DNA of 64,000 nt, taken from positions 124,001-188,000 of the forward strand of contig CAXBBM010000006.1 of the NCBI GenBank assembly GCA_963973915.1, in the 5' to 3' direction. The DNA comes from Polycyclovorans sp002706265 (lineage in GTDB: Bacteria > Pseudomonadota > Gammaproteobacteria > Nevskiales > Nevskiaceae). A model generated the notes under the pieces. It saw only the letters and a list, made by a program, of their open reading frames with translations, searched no databases and was not told the origin of the DNA. A program made the translations under genes and the position numbers. Shown here in pieces: positions 35,494 through 43,257 of this stretch. The first letter of the stretch is position 1, and every line of letters begins with the position of its first letter.

Positions 35494-35778
35494 TCAGTCG
35501 CCAAAATGCAGCGGCGCGTGCACCCGTCCACCGGGTGGCAGTTGCAGAAACCATCCAGTGCGGGACAGCGCCGCGATCACCACCTGCACGTCGACCCGCG
35601 CGAGCCTGCGTCCGGCATGCAGCCGCAGCGGCATCACCTCGGTGAGGGTGCCGGTGCGGGTCTGCAGGGCCTCAGGCAGTTCGGCAAGCAGGAATCCCTC
35701 GCGCACGTAGACATAAAGATCGGGCTGGCGCGCGGCGCGGTACACGCGGCAGTCGATGCCCGCGTCGGCCGGGCTCAC
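35494..35778 (-). CDS. ycgL: YcgL domain protein
   Basis: A 94-residue protein of the YcgL family, small gammaproteobacterial proteins of unclear function. Recognisable parts are CRVYRAARQPDLYVYVRE, the LPEAL stretch, MPLRLHAGRRLARVDVQVV and the end motif GWFLQLPPG. The start is GTG at 35778, overlapping the stop of the upstream gene (GTGA). The frame remains open far upstream inside that gene, which hides the true start. Coupling to a glutathione S-transferase-like gene suggests co-expression, not a known joint function. Confidence 0.85.
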   Translation of the reverse strand: MSPADAGIDCRVYRAARQPDLYVYVREGFLLAELPEALQTRTGTLTEVMPLRLHAGRRLARVDVQVVIAALSRTGWFLQLPPGGRVHAPLHFGD

Positions 35779-36557
35779 GACGCGAGCGCGTAGGTGTTGT
35801 CGAGGTACGCCACGATATCGGCCGACTCGTACATGGCCACGCCGGTATTGGGGTCGATGAGGTAGGGCACCTGCACCGCGCCGGTGTGCTCGTTGAGCCA
35901 GGTCCGGTTGCGGGTGGTGTTGCGCGGGCCGTTGAACAGGCGGTCGCGGAAGAAGGCGGGGCCCATGTCGGACCATGCGCCCTTGGCGGTATTGCGCAGG
36001 CGGTAGGGCAGCTCCAGTTCGCAGAGGCGCAGGCGTACGCTCTTGGCGTAGGGGCTGGTTTCAAAGCTGAACAGTTCCAGCGGCTCGGCAGGCGCTTCGG
36101 AGGCTGCCGCCGCCAGTCCGCTGATGCCACCGGGGCGCCAGTTCGCCACCGTGGCCAGGTAGCCCCCGGCGAGGCGCGCGGCCCGACTCAGGCCGCGTCC
36201 GGCCTTCTGCGTCCTGCCGCCGTAGGTGCGCAGCAGGTAGTCGATGATGTCGGCGCTTTCGAGCATCACCGTGTCGGTGTTGGGGTCGACCAGCAGCGGA
36301 AACTGCGCCTTGCCCGCCAAGGCGATGGCCTCATCGCGAAAGCGCGTGCCGCCCTTGGGGCAGGGTTTGATCAACACATCAAGATCCAGCTCGCTCAGCG
36401 TTTCGCGGACCAGCCGACAGTAGGGGCTGCTCTCGATGTCGTAGAGCACCAGCCACTCGGCAGGCTGCACCGTGGCGGGTTTGAAGCAGGCGGTGCCGCG
36501 CCAGCCGGTGAGAGTGCTGCCCAGGGTGTGGCGCAGGGCCTCGAGGTTGCTGTTCAT
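35775..36557 (-). CDS. Tandem glutathione S-transferase N-terminal (glutaredoxin-like) domain protein
   Basis: A 260-residue protein made of two copies of the thioredoxin-like GST N-terminal domain, with no normal helical GST C-terminal domain. Copy 1 (about 35-115) has ESSPYCRLVRETLSEL, FPLLVDPNTDTVMLES and ADIIDYL. Copy 2 (about 165-255) has ETSPYAKSVRLRLCEL, VPYLIDPNTGVAMYES and ADIVAYL. Copy 1 keeps SPYC, copy 2 has SPYA, so only the first keeps the redox cysteine. ATG 36557 is chosen because upstream sequence to 36803 is low-complexity and not conserved. ycgL is coupled downstream. Confidence 0.86.
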   Translation of the reverse strand: MNSNLEALRHTLGSTLTGWRGTACFKPATVQPAEWLVLYDIESSPYCRLVRETLSELDLDVLIKPCPKGGTRFRDEAIALAGKAQFPLLVDPNTDTVMLESADIIDYLLRTYGGRTQKAGRGLSRAARLAGGYLATVANWRPGGISGLAAAASEAPAEPLELFSFETSPYAKSVRLRLCELELPYRLRNTAKGAWSDMGPAFFRDRLFNGPRNTTRNRTWLNEHTGAVQVPYLIDPNTGVAMYESADIVAYLDNTYALAS

Positions 36558-36626
36558 GTAAGGCTCATTGTTCTGGAAAATTGCGCTAGTGTGCCGGGGC
36601 CCAATGTCGGGCGTGAAGGGAGATTC

Positions 36627-37031
36627 ATGATGACGGGTATCGAGACGCTGTTGTTGCTGGCAGGTCTGGCCGTGGTGATGGCGCTGGCCTATGCGGGCCC
36701 GAGGGTGCCGGCGGTGCTCACCGGCAGTCAGCCGGCTGACGCCTGGACGCGTGGCAATGCGCCGGTGGGCCCGGGCCTGCTCACGCGCTTGCAGCATGCG
36801 CACTACAACCTGCTCGAAACGCTGCCGGTTTTTGCGGTGGTGGTGTTGGTCGCGGCGGTCACCGACCGGTCAGGGCTGATCGACGGCCTGGCGCCGTACA
36901 TCCTGTTTGCGCGATTGATCCAGATTGCCGTGCACCTTATCGGCACCAGCTTCCCGCTCGTTTTGGTGCGTGCGACGGCTTTTGTGGTGCAGATGGTCCT
37001 GCTGCTGATCATGCTCAGCAAGCTGATCTAG
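36627..37031 (+). CDS. MAPEG family membrane protein
   Basis: A 134-residue integral membrane protein of the MAPEG group (membrane-associated proteins in eicosanoid and glutathione metabolism). Four helices are visible: about 4-24, 60-80, 88-105 and 110-130. The conserved loop LQHAHYNLLETLPVFAV, after helix 1, carries the HxNxxE-type signature, and ILFARLIQIAVHLIG resembles the second conserved block. Start ATG 36627 follows GAAGGGA. It is divergent from the tandem GST-domain gene, so glutathione-linked functions cluster here. Confidence 0.88.
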   Translation: MMTGIETLLLLAGLAVVMALAYAGPRVPAVLTGSQPADAWTRGNAPVGPGLLTRLQHAHYNLLETLPVFAVVVLVAAVTDRSGLIDGLAPYILFARLIQIAVHLIGTSFPLVLVRATAFVVQMVLLLIMLSKLI

Positions 37032-37096
37032 CCGCCGACGGTCAAGGCCTGCTGTTGGGGCCCGCCGTCAGGGTCTGCCGCGGTCTGTGGCCGGAT

Positions 37097-37540
37097 TCAA
37101 TAGGCCTGGCCGCGGTAGACCCGCGTTGGCGCCGCCCGCGGGGCCTCGGGCGCTGCGGGCGCGTCCAGCCTTTCGGCCTCGGCATTCAGCGGTGCGCCCA
37201 GTTCGTGATTGGCCGGTTCGGCAAGTTGCACCACGGCCGCTTCGACGGCGCTCGCCAGCGCATGCGCGCGCAGGGGGCGGCTGATGTCGGCGGCGGTGCC
37301 CCGCTGGCCGTAGCGGATGCGCGCCCTGGGCCACAGGTGATCGAGCCCGGCGGCCTGGCGAATGGCGTCTGGCTGGTCGACGTCCACAATCAGAATGTCG
37401 GCCTCGGCAGGCGGTGCCCATTCAATCTGCACGCTGAGCAGCTGCGAGGCAGAAAGAGTGGTCAGTGCCGAGACCAAAGCGCGACGCTCGGCGTCGCAGA
37501 CGCCCAACAGGGCGGCGGTGAAGACTTGACGTTTGATCAT
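37097..37540 (-). CDS. Hypothetical protein with possible degenerate receiver fold
   Basis: A 147-residue protein I cannot place firmly. Residues 5-110 alternate strands and helices like a response-regulator receiver: VFTAALLGVCDAERRAL, then ADILIVDVDQPDA in the position of the phospho-acceptor strand, and ARIRYGQRG. The acidic pocket is incomplete, so phosphorylation is doubtful. The C-terminal 40 residues are Ala/Pro-rich and end TRVYRGQAY. Neighbouring genes are unrelated. Alternatives include an unrelated alpha/beta fold. Confidence 0.55.
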   Translation of the reverse strand: MIKRQVFTAALLGVCDAERRALVSALTTLSASQLLSVQIEWAPPAEADILIVDVDQPDAIRQAAGLDHLWPRARIRYGQRGTAADISRPLRAHALASAVEAAVVQLAEPANHELGAPLNAEAERLDAPAAPEAPRAAPTRVYRGQAY

Positions 37541-37610
37541 GGTGCCGTTCCCTGGGTTGGCGGTCAGAGTTCCGCAGCAAAAAAAGTGCCATTCCTTGCG
37601 GTCAGGTCGG

Positions 37611-38267
37611 TCAGGTCGGCCCCGGGATCACGAAGAACAGAACCACGAAGTAATGCAAGGTGGTGCCGGCCATCACGAACAGATGCCAGATGGCATGGTG
37701 GTAGCGCATCCGTTCCAGCAGATAGAAGATCACGCCGCCGGTGTAGGCCAGGCCGCCGGCCACCAGCAGCCACAGCCCCAGGGTGGGCAGCGCCGCCATC
37801 ATCGGCTTGATCGCCACCAGCCCGCACCAGCCCATGGCCACGTAGATGGCGACCGACAGCCGGTCGAACCGGCCGGTGAAAAACAATTTGAAGATGATGC
37901 CGGCAATCGCCAGGCCCCAGACCACGCCGAACAGCGACCATCCCCAGGCGCCTTCCAGCGTGACCAGGGTGAACGGCGTGTAGGTGCCGGCGATGAGCAG
38001 GTAGATCGAGGCGTGATCGACCACCCGCATGATGCGTTTGGTCTCGGGCATCGGCAGGCTGTGATACAGCGTCGAGGCGGTGTAAAGCACGATCATCGAG
38101 GCGCCGAAGATGCTGCTCGCCACCACATGAACGGCGGTGCCGTAAAGCGCCGAGAAAGTCACCAGCACGCACAGCCCGGCAATGGCCAGCACGATGCCGA
38201 CGCCGTGGGTGAGGCCATGGGCGATCTCTTCGCCGAGGCTGTATTTGTTGGAGGGGCTGAGTGACAC
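37611..38267 (-). CDS. Hemolysin III/PAQR-family membrane protein (YqfA/TrhA-like)
   Basis: Seven-helix membrane protein of the HlyIII (PAQR) family. Family histidines, likely zinc ligands, are seen in EEIAHGLTHG, STLYHSLP and the C-terminal HAIWHLFVM, and the strongly conserved MRVVDHASIYLLIAGTYTPF follows helix 3. In E. coli the homologue YqfA (TrhA) affects membrane fatty-acid balance; hemolysis is not implied. The GTG at 38267 gives 218 residues, close to family length; a TTG at 38294 would add nine residues. Confidence 0.9.
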   Translation of the reverse strand: MSLSPSNKYSLGEEIAHGLTHGVGIVLAIAGLCVLVTFSALYGTAVHVVASSIFGASMIVLYTASTLYHSLPMPETKRIMRVVDHASIYLLIAGTYTPFTLVTLEGAWGWSLFGVVWGLAIAGIIFKLFFTGRFDRLSVAIYVAMGWCGLVAIKPMMAALPTLGLWLLVAGGLAYTGGVIFYLLERMRYHHAIWHLFVMAGTTLHYFVVLFFVIPGPT

Positions 38268-38391
38268 AGGCCGGATCCGCGGTGGCGCCGCCAAACGGCG
38301 GGGCCCATTCTGGCACGCCTGCCGTCGATGACGGGGCGTGCACCGAGCGGCTACCCTTGCCGCTCACCAATCCGAACCACCGGAGCTTCGC

Positions 38392-39627
38392 ATGGCCGCT
38401 TCCCCGCAGTTCGATCTGATCGTTTTTGGTGCAACCAGCTTCGTCGGGCAAATCCTGACCCGCCATCTGTTCGACCGCCACGGCACTGACGAGGGCGTGC
38501 GCTGGGCGTTGGCGGGGCGCTCCGAGCCCAAGCTGGCGCAGCTGCGCGCGACCCTGGGGGCGGGCGCCGAAGCGCTGCAGCTGATCGTCGCCGACGCGCG
38601 AAACCCCGAGGCCATGCGCGATCTCTGTGCGCAGACCCGGGTGGTGGTTTCCACCGTTGGCCCCTACGCCCTGTACGGCAGCGAACTGGTGGCCGCCTGC
38701 GCCGCCACCGGCACCGACTACTGTGACCTGACCGGCGAGGTGCAATGGATACACCGGATGATCGCGCAGCACGAGGCCACCGCAAAAGCCTCCGGCGCGC
38801 GCATCGTGCATTGCTGTGGCTTCGATTCCATTCCCTCCGATCTGGGCGTGCACCACCTGCAGTCGGCGAGTCGCGAGCGTTTCGGCGCCCCGGCCGAGCG
38901 CGTCAAGCTGCGCATCAACGCCCTGCGCGGCGGTGCCTCTGGCGGCACCGTCGCCAGCCTCATGAACGTGATGAAGGAAGTGGCAGCCGACCCAAGCCTG
39001 CGCGGCATCCTGAGCGATCCCTATGCCCTGGCGCCCACCGAGGGCGACGCCCGCCCGGCCCGCCAGCCCAACGTGCAGTTGGGCGAATTCGATGCCGAGA
39101 TCAAGGCCTGGCTGGCGCCCTTTGTCATGGCGGCCATCAACACCCGCATCGTGCATCGCTCCAATCTGCTCAGCGGTTTCGCCTATGGGCAAGGCTTTGT
39201 CTACGACGAGGCCCTGACCACCGGGCCGGGCCTGAAAGGACAGTTCAAGGCCAATGCCGTGGCCCTGGCGGTGGGCGGTTTCGTGGGGCTGTCTGCGCTG
39301 CGCCCCAGCCGTGCGCTGCTGGAGCGTTTCGTGGTGCCCAAGCCGGGCGAAGGGCCCAGCCCCGAGGCCCAGCAGAAGGGTTATTTCGATTTCCGCTTTT
39401 ATGGCCGCACAGCGGGCGGCGACACCGTGGTCACCAAAGTGACCGGCGACCGCGATCCCGGCTATGGCTCTACCGGCAAGATGCTTGGTGAAGCGGCCGT
39501 TTGCCTGGCACGCGATGTCGACAGATCAAAGGTCGGCGGCGGCTTCTGGACCCCCGCCACCGCCCTGGGTGACGCCCTCATCGAGCGGCTGGTCGCCCAC
39601 TCGGGCCTGACCTTTGAGGTGTTGTAA
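38392..39627 (+). CDS. Saccharopine dehydrogenase-like (trans-acting enoyl reductase-type) NAD(P) oxidoreductase
   Basis: A 411-residue protein with an N-terminal Rossmann fold (FDLIVFGATSFVGQIL, about 7-22), then AGRSEPKLAQL, VVVSTVGPYALYGSELV and the block YCDLTGEVQWIHRM. HCCGFDSIPSDLGV follows near residue 143. This is the saccharopine dehydrogenase-like family that includes mycobacterial trans-acting enoyl reductase and membrane-bound homologues; the true substrate is unknown. The ATG at 38392 follows CCGGAGC. It is the last ordinary chromosomal gene before the integron array. Confidence 0.85.
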   Translation: MAASPQFDLIVFGATSFVGQILTRHLFDRHGTDEGVRWALAGRSEPKLAQLRATLGAGAEALQLIVADARNPEAMRDLCAQTRVVVSTVGPYALYGSELVAACAATGTDYCDLTGEVQWIHRMIAQHEATAKASGARIVHCCGFDSIPSDLGVHHLQSASRERFGAPAERVKLRINALRGGASGGTVASLMNVMKEVAADPSLRGILSDPYALAPTEGDARPARQPNVQLGEFDAEIKAWLAPFVMAAINTRIVHRSNLLSGFAYGQGFVYDEALTTGPGLKGQFKANAVALAVGGFVGLSALRPSRALLERFVVPKPGEGPSPEAQQKGYFDFRFYGRTAGGDTVVTKVTGDRDPGYGSTGKMLGEAAVCLARDVDRSKVGGGFWTPATALGDALIERLVAHSGLTFEVL

Positions 39628-39785
39628 TGCCCAGATCACCGGAGTTCGACAGCTAAACGCGCAAATGATTGTTCTCATGAGGCATGAGTTTTCAACGTGC
39701 AACTACCCCGAGTTCCGCAGCCAATCCGATAAGTGCTTGATTGTGTCAGGTCCCGGATGACTAACCACTCGACGCCGAAAGTGAT
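39628..39785. other. Non-coding left flank of the cassette array
   Basis: A 158-base stretch between the reductase stop and the most distal attC site. No open gene and no further complete attC was found. Past the last attC the core reads TTCGGC in cassette direction and is followed by unrelated sequence, so this is either native chromosome or the worn remnant of an older cassette. A near match to the needed partner, GTTCGAC, lies at 39644-39650 but lacks the hairpin around it. Confidence 0.4.
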
Positions 39786-39845
39786 GCCGAACGCCTGAAT
39801 TAAGCCGCGCCGCGAAGCGGCGTCGGCTTGAATGAACTGTTGGGC
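39786..39845 (-). repeat. attC site of cassette 5 (last in array)
   Basis: A 60-base site. In gene direction it opens GCCCAAC and ends GTTCGGC. The arms TTCAAGCCG and CGGCTTAA enclose GCCGCTTCGCGGC, very like the 59-base elements of class 1 integron aadA cassettes. The distal core has C where a purine is expected, so it is slightly off consensus. It starts one base after the methyltransferase stop. Confidence 0.93.
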
Positions 39846-39846
39846 T

Positions 39847-40980
39847 TCACGCTTTCTGGATCAGGAAAAGAAACTCTTTATTCGGCGCCTCGGCATCTCG
39901 CACCCATTCATTCGTCCAGCGCATGTCCGCCATAACGTTGCGGCGGTAGTCAACTTCCACAGCTTCGAGCAGCCGACCGTTCTCATTGATGACTCGATTG
40001 AGCTCCTCTGCTGTTGCCCGCCCCCCCGAGCTATAGGAGAGCAGGACGTGCTTCGCGCGAATAGATGCCAATGCACTTCGAATAGCTTCGACGGCGATCA
40101 GTTGGCCTGACTCGTTCCGCCGAAATTCTTCAAAAACAGATGCAGAAAGACTGTCTGAGGTGTCCATTCGTCGCTTGGATTTACCAAATGTGGGTGGTTG
40201 ATCGTTCAACACCACAGAGGTCCAGACATGGTAATAGGCACCGTAGCGCACTCGCGAGGGAGGCATTTTCTCGTTGTTTGATCCATAGGGCGGATCCAAG
40301 TACGCGAGATCTACTTCGATATTTGGAACAAGATCAAAAATGTCGCCTTGGTGGACTGAATGTGCTGCGGTCTTAGGTAGCAGCGAAGGAACTTTGAGAA
40401 GAAGTTGCTTGTACGACCTCGGAGACCATTCATTCAGGTATGACGCGTAATGTCCTAGCGTGTTATCCACCTCGTCCAAAGCGCGGATTAAGCTGGTCAG
40501 AAGGACTGCTCTCTCAACGGGACTAATCTGTAGGCGATCAATTTCTGCTCGAACCGCGTCCAGCTTTCGCGTGTTTTGGCGCTGCCAGGGCTTCTTCAGT
40601 CCATCAGCCCCAATCGAACGCCCATTGCCTGGGTCGCCGCCGTATTGTTCGGTAAACCAGCCATCTAGAGGCGCAAGCCCATTCAGGTGCGCAATCATTG
40701 GCGCATAGTGACTTTTGGTGTGTTCGTTCAAGAGATAGCACGACGCGAAGACCGCAGACCAAGCAGCGATATCATTTGCGGCAACCGTATAGCCACTTTG
40801 TGCAAAGGCTTGCGATACGCGAGTTGTTCCGGCAAAAGCGTCTAGCACTGTTCTTGGGTTCACCTTCCTCGCCAATGACAGTATGTGAGGAAGCAATTTC
40901 TGCTTTGACCCTGCATACTTGATACCCTCTGTGCTTGGGACATCAACTACCGTTTCGCCGAATAGATCTATGGCTTCCAT
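39847..40980 (-). CDS. Adenine-specific DNA methyltransferase (D12 class) in cassette 5
   Basis: DNA N6-adenine methyltransferase, 377 residues. The AdoMet motif is VLDAFAGTTRVSQAF (about 44-58), preceded by the family stretch IKYAGSKQKLLPHI. The catalytic motif IV is LAYLDPPYGSNN (about 232). This order (AdoMet motif first, DPPY later) is that of D12/alpha-type enzymes. The ATG lies one base after the nuclease-like gene's stop, so the two are coupled. It would protect host DNA if its partner is a restriction enzyme. The recognition sequence cannot be deduced. GC content is well below the chromosome's. Confidence 0.9.
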   Translation of the reverse strand: MEAIDLFGETVVDVPSTEGIKYAGSKQKLLPHILSLARKVNPRTVLDAFAGTTRVSQAFAQSGYTVAANDIAAWSAVFASCYLLNEHTKSHYAPMIAHLNGLAPLDGWFTEQYGGDPGNGRSIGADGLKKPWQRQNTRKLDAVRAEIDRLQISPVERAVLLTSLIRALDEVDNTLGHYASYLNEWSPRSYKQLLLKVPSLLPKTAAHSVHQGDIFDLVPNIEVDLAYLDPPYGSNNEKMPPSRVRYGAYYHVWTSVVLNDQPPTFGKSKRRMDTSDSLSASVFEEFRRNESGQLIAVEAIRSALASIRAKHVLLSYSSGGRATAEELNRVINENGRLLEAVEVDYRRNVMADMRWTNEWVRDAEAPNKEFLFLIQKA

Positions 40981-40981
40981 A

Positions 40982-41818
40982 TCAACTCAGGTTTGATTTT
41001 TTTTTCTGTGCATCGATGTCGCATTTCAGCTCCTCAAGCGCGGCTTCATGCCCAACTGAGGTGGACAACAGCGCGTGCGAGAAAAGCTTTACAAGAATTG
41101 GATTTTGTGTGTATGTAATCCACCCGCCCGTAACACTGGTGAAGTACTTTAAGCCATTCCTTGTGTGTGTCCAAAGTCCACGTTGAAGGGCGTTTGCGGT
41201 ACCGCTGCCATAGCGAACTTCACAGACGTAATCCCCTTCACTGTCATAAAAGCGATAGACGGGATGCTTTCGACCTTTTCCTTCGCATTCATAGATGACT
41301 CTGGCAACGCTTTGCATAGCCATCTCGTGATCAAACACGAGCACGTTGCACCGCTGCTTCTTTTCGTCATAAATGAGCGGCAATACATTTAATCCGCTGA
41401 AGTCTGAGAAAACGGGATCAGCCCAAAGCTTCGCAATTGCGCTTTTCCCTTCAATGATTTTGCCCATCTGTTCAAGCTTGGGGAACATCAAAAATTTCTT
41501 GTCTGTCGAGAGCTGTAGCGGACCGTCACCATAAGCCTTGAGGCTGACAGGAAATTCATCCTTGGTAATCTCATTGATGATCTTAATGTCTTCTTCGTGC
41601 TCTTTGGCTCGATATAGATCTTTCCCAACATGGATTGATTTGAAATCGTACATGTATTGATTAATGAACTCTGCTATTGCGATTTCAGCTAAATCACCGT
41701 GCGTCTTGTTTCCGATAAGTCGCATCGTGAAGATGTTACTTAGAGTCGTCGTGATGAGGTGAGGATTCTTGGCGATCAACAGTTTGAAGCGAGTGGCGAA
41801 TTCTTTGTAGGGCGTCAT
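40982..41818 (-). CDS. Putative type II restriction endonuclease in cassette 5
   Basis: A 278-residue soluble protein without clear similarity to anything I can name. It precedes the methyltransferase with a one-base gap, the usual order of a restriction-modification pair. A candidate PD-(D/E)XK-like core is seen near 80-105: EEDIKI, then FPVSLKAYG, where D and K could bind metal, with S in place of the usual E. The first 60 residues (GNKTHGDLAEIAIAEFINQY) resemble the helix before such a core. ATG 41818 lies 58 bases into the cassette. The nuclease call rests mostly on context. It is rich in Lys and Ile and low in GC. Confidence 0.6.
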   Translation of the reverse strand: MTPYKEFATRFKLLIAKNPHLITTTLSNIFTMRLIGNKTHGDLAEIAIAEFINQYMYDFKSIHVGKDLYRAKEHEEDIKIINEITKDEFPVSLKAYGDGPLQLSTDKKFLMFPKLEQMGKIIEGKSAIAKLWADPVFSDFSGLNVLPLIYDEKKQRCNVLVFDHEMAMQSVARVIYECEGKGRKHPVYRFYDSEGDYVCEVRYGSGTANALQRGLWTHTRNGLKYFTSVTGGWITYTQNPILVKLFSHALLSTSVGHEAALEELKCDIDAQKKKSNLS

Positions 41819-41870
41819 GAGTTACGGTCTTTAGTTTGCGTGGATGTGTGGGGGCGAGCGTATCTGTGAG

Positions 41871-41930
41871 GCCCAACGCCTGAGTTAAGGGGTGCCGCGA
41901 AGCGGCATCCCCTTGAGCGAATTGTTAGGC
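41871..41930 (-). repeat. attC site of cassette 4
   Basis: A 60-base site; in gene direction it opens GCCTAAC and ends GTTGGGC. The inner arms CAAGGGGATGCCGC and GCGGCACCCCTTAA fold around TTCG. It directly follows the membrane-protein gene. Confidence 0.95.
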
Positions 41931-41945
41931 CACACGGGCCGGGGC

Positions 41946-42344
41946 CTAGCCACGGAGGGGGCCTGGAATGTAGTCCGGTGGCTTTCGGGCCGCTCTTACC
42001 GCCAGGTAGTGAGCGAACACCGCAATTGGTAGGCCGTACAGCGCGAACAATCCGATCATGGGAATGCCCCCGATGGGATGCGTAGCGGCAGATATGAGTA
42101 GAGCAGAGACCACCGTCGAAGTGTAGTTAGCCCAGCCGACGCTCAGCAGGCTCGCATGGATAGGAGCTGCAATAAGCAACACAACAAATGCCCCAACAAA
42201 GAACGACAAAAAAAGAGCGCCCACAAGCGCAACGGGATCTGCAGACAACACGAGGCTCCCTAGAACGCTCACCGAGAAAGACCCGGCGCAGAGGGCAATG
42301 AAGTAGCTCTTGTAAGAGATCTCGGCTGCTCGAAGCAGGTCCAT
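41946..42344 (-). CDS. Four-helix membrane protein, cassette 4
   Basis: A 132-residue protein of unknown function with four predicted transmembrane helices, about 15-33, 39-60, 72-88 and 95-115, and an Arg/Pro-rich tail (RAARKPPDYIPGPLRG). The ATG lies only nine bases inside the cassette, so the leader is TTAGGCCAG and the only Shine-Dalgarno-like bases (AGG) are within the recombination core itself. Expression therefore depends on a promoter and possibly a ribosome site from the preceding cassette. No known family was recognised. Confidence 0.72.
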   Translation of the reverse strand: MDLLRAAEISYKSYFIALCAGSFSVSVLGSLVLSADPVALVGALFLSFFVGAFVVLLIAAPIHASLLSVGWANYTSTVVSALLISAATHPIGGIPMIGLFALYGLPIAVFAHYLAVRAARKPPDYIPGPLRG

Positions 42345-42347
42345 CTG

Positions 42348-42431
42348 GCCTAACGACGCGCTAAACGGCGCGAAAGAAGTGAGCGTCCGAGGCCACGTAT
42401 TTTGTGGCCGATTTTGAGCGCCTTGTTAGCA
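42348..42431 (-). repeat. attC site of cassette 3 (long form)
   Basis: An 84-base site, longer and of a different type from its neighbours. In gene direction it opens TGCTAAC and ends GTTAGGC. Outer arms CTAACAAGGCGCTCAAAA and TTTAGCGCGTCGTTAG pair imperfectly, and GGCCAC / GTGGCC forms an inner 6-bp hairpin. The CAAGGCGCTCAAA arm recalls Vibrio-type repeats. Confidence 0.88.
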
Positions 42432-42437
42432 TTCTGC

Positions 42438-43235
42438 TTACCATAGGTACATACTTGACTTCTTATTGAGAATCTTCAGCTCGAACGATTCTGCACATGC
42501 GCCGCCTGCTAAGCCGTAGCAGACATGCAAAGGCAATAGGTGCTCTTCTCGAGGGTGGCAAAACCGAGCACCCGGCGCTTTTACCCATTCACACAATCTT
42601 TGTTTTCTTTCTTCTTCAGAGATATTTGTGTTTGAACAAGTATCCAATAACCAAGACTCAAATGCTTCATTCAAATCTTTTGACTCCGTAGTTTCTGGAG
42701 TAAAAAAGGCCTTCATATTGTGAAAAGAAAATCCTGACCCTATTAAAAGTAAATCTTCATAGTCTAAGCCCTGTAGCGCCTGACCAATACTAATATGCTC
42801 GGCAGGACTTAAGTTATTCAGAAGCGACAACTGAATACAAGGAATATCAGCATCTGGGTACATTATTTTTAGCGGTATGAACAAACCGTGATCAAAGCCC
42901 CTTTGTTTATCGAGATTGCAAGCAATGCCAACACGCTCTAGCTTTTCGTGGATTTTATTTGCAAGCAGTGCCTCGCCCTTGCAGGGATAGGTAATACTGT
43001 AAGATTCTTCTGGAAATCCATAATAATCATATATAAGCGATGGGCTCTCGCCAGCAGTAATTGTTGGCAATTTCTCTTCCCAATGTGCACTCACAACCAC
43101 AATGGCCGATGGTTTACGCAATAAAGATGTTATGCTTTTTAAGCAATCAACCATTTCTGTATGCCCAGCATCACCCAAAAGAGGCATTGGCCCGCCGCCA
43201 TGCGACAAGAACAATATTTGAGGTTTAGAGCTCAT
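42438..43235 (-). CDS. LigB/DODA-type extradiol dioxygenase, cassette 3
   Basis: A 265-residue class III ring-cleaving dioxygenase related to 4,5-DOPA extradiol dioxygenase and E. coli YgiD. Likely iron or zinc ligands are His in FLSHGGGPM (about 11), SAHWE (about 50), RGFDHGLFIPL (about 115) and REEHLLPLHV (near 235). The last two blocks, and the YDYYGFPEESYSITYP segment, are characteristic. The substrate is unknown. Its base composition is much more AT-rich than the chromosome, a strong sign of foreign origin. ATG 43235 follows the cassette start by 28 bases, with GGAAGT as ribosome site. Confidence 0.85.
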   Translation of the reverse strand: MSSKPQILFLSHGGGPMPLLGDAGHTEMVDCLKSITSLLRKPSAIVVVSAHWEEKLPTITAGESPSLIYDYYGFPEESYSITYPCKGEALLANKIHEKLERVGIACNLDKQRGFDHGLFIPLKIMYPDADIPCIQLSLLNNLSPAEHISIGQALQGLDYEDLLLIGSGFSFHNMKAFFTPETTESKDLNEAFESWLLDTCSNTNISEEERKQRLCEWVKAPGARFCHPREEHLLPLHVCYGLAGGACAESFELKILNKKSSMYLW

Positions 43236-43257
43236 AATGACTTCCTTATTTGGTAAA

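Noticed and set aside
37564..39192. 542-codon open frame spanning the hemolysin III and reductase genes on the minus strand
   Set aside because: It covers two well-supported genes in other frames and has no coherent domain.
39628..39785. Sixth integron cassette at the distal end
   Set aside because: No second attC or gene is present; only a lone near-core GTTCGAC occurs.
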